A stretch of DNA of 64,000 bases, taken from assembly GCA_964568735.1 (NCBI GenBank), contig CAZMRF010000015.1, positions 1-64,000 on the forward strand, in the 5' to 3' direction. Below, piece after piece: positions 63,793 through 64,000 of the stretch (the stretch's first letter is position 1; the number at the start of each line of letters is the position of its first letter). The notes under the pieces are model-generated. The model had not been told where the DNA came from and searched no databases. It saw only the letters and a list, made by a program, of their open reading frames with translations. The DNA is from CAZMRF01 sp964568735 (GTDB taxonomy: Bacteria > Acidobacteriota > Polarisedimenticolia > JACPZX01). The position numbers and the translations under genes were made by a program.

Positions 63793-64000
63793 ATGCACCG
63801 GGATCGCGTCCAGGCTGGCGCCACCGTCATCATCCTCCTGGGGCTTCTCCTTTTCTGCCTCTTCAGCTTCCGGACGACCTCGGACATCACGCGATTCCTG
63901 CAGGTCGAGGCGGGGGACGAAAGCCTGAAGCTGGCGCAAGCCATGGCCGACTCCGCGCTATCGAGGACGATGATCCTCGCGCTCCGGGCCAAGGATGCCG
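63793..64000 (+). CDS. MMPL-family exporter, truncated by window end
   Basis: The first 69 residues of a larger protein. A membrane helix (VIILLGLLLFCLFSFRTTSD) and the following FLQVEAGDESLKLAQAM match the N-terminus of polyene-cluster MMPL exporters. The rest lies past 64 kb. It follows LolA by six bases. Confidence 0.78.
   Translation, partial: MHRDRVQAGATVIILLGLLLFCLFSFRTTSDITRFLQVEAGDESLKLAQAMADSALSRTMILALRAKDA

Overview
The window is high-GC (roughly two-thirds G+C) Gram-negative chromosomal DNA with no rRNA, tRNA, CRISPR array, phage or insertion sequence that I can see. Several traits together suggest an Acidobacteriota-like or otherwise deep-branching Gram-negative bacterium: futalosine-route menaquinone genes, a Ser/Thr kinase fused to TolB-like and TPR domains, a TIGR03960/DUF2344 radical SAM protein, a tetraether-synthase-like radical SAM protein, secreted subtilase and Pro-rich proteins, and LolA/LpxL-type outer-envelope functions. 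The phylum is inference only.

Layout. 0-3.3 kb (+): a decayed antitoxin-like fragment, a methyltransferase, mqnD and a YgfZ/GcvT-like folate protein. 3.4-26.1 kb (nearly all -): a tight unit of methyltransferase, secreted TPR protein, a 43-residue frame, a deiodinase-like selenoprotein with in-frame UGA, and a Ser/Thr kinase; then a DUF6883/DUF4926 pair, queF, mqnC, mqnE, a DUF4143 ATPase, an overlapping UbiD/RimB-like/RimK/AstE-like operon, msrB, a 1358-residue subtilase, a Tes-like radical SAM protein and its upstream Rrf2 regulator. 26.5-33.6 kb (+): TIGR03960 radical SAM, thiC, a DUF1801 protein, a SixA-like phosphatase and a secreted Cys-rich protein closed by a strong terminator. 33.9-39 kb: a halogenase-like flavoenzyme, a Rieske ferredoxin, a HhH DNA glycosylase and an ECF sigma/membrane protein/Pro-rich protein unit.

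39.4-64 kb holds what looks like an aryl-polyene/xanthomonadin-type pathway broken into blocks. Block 1 (40.2-52.5 kb) has an LpxL-like acyltransferase, a second halogenase-like flavoenzyme, a ketosynthase with an overlapping Cys-less partner, an acyl-AMP ligase and an MMPL exporter. Unrelated genes follow (CPBP protease, BNR-repeat protein with MoaD-like partner, small conserved protein). Block 2 (55.3-64 kb) has a glycosyltransferase, hotdog dehydratase and ACP on -, then a + operon with a sigma70-like promoter: conserved exported protein, methyltransferase, phosphopantetheinyl transferase, acyltransferase, two ACPs, COG4648 membrane protein, ApeI-like dehydratase, glycosyltransferase, acyltransferase, LolA-like carrier and an MMPL exporter cut by the window end. 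Gene content and order match aryl polyene clusters. Ketoreductase, aromatic ammonia-lyase and thioesterase are not seen and could lie past 64 kb.

The two strongest points for a second look are the selenocysteine-containing deiodinase-like protein (UGA at 6199-6201) and the halogenase-bearing aryl-polyene-like cluster.
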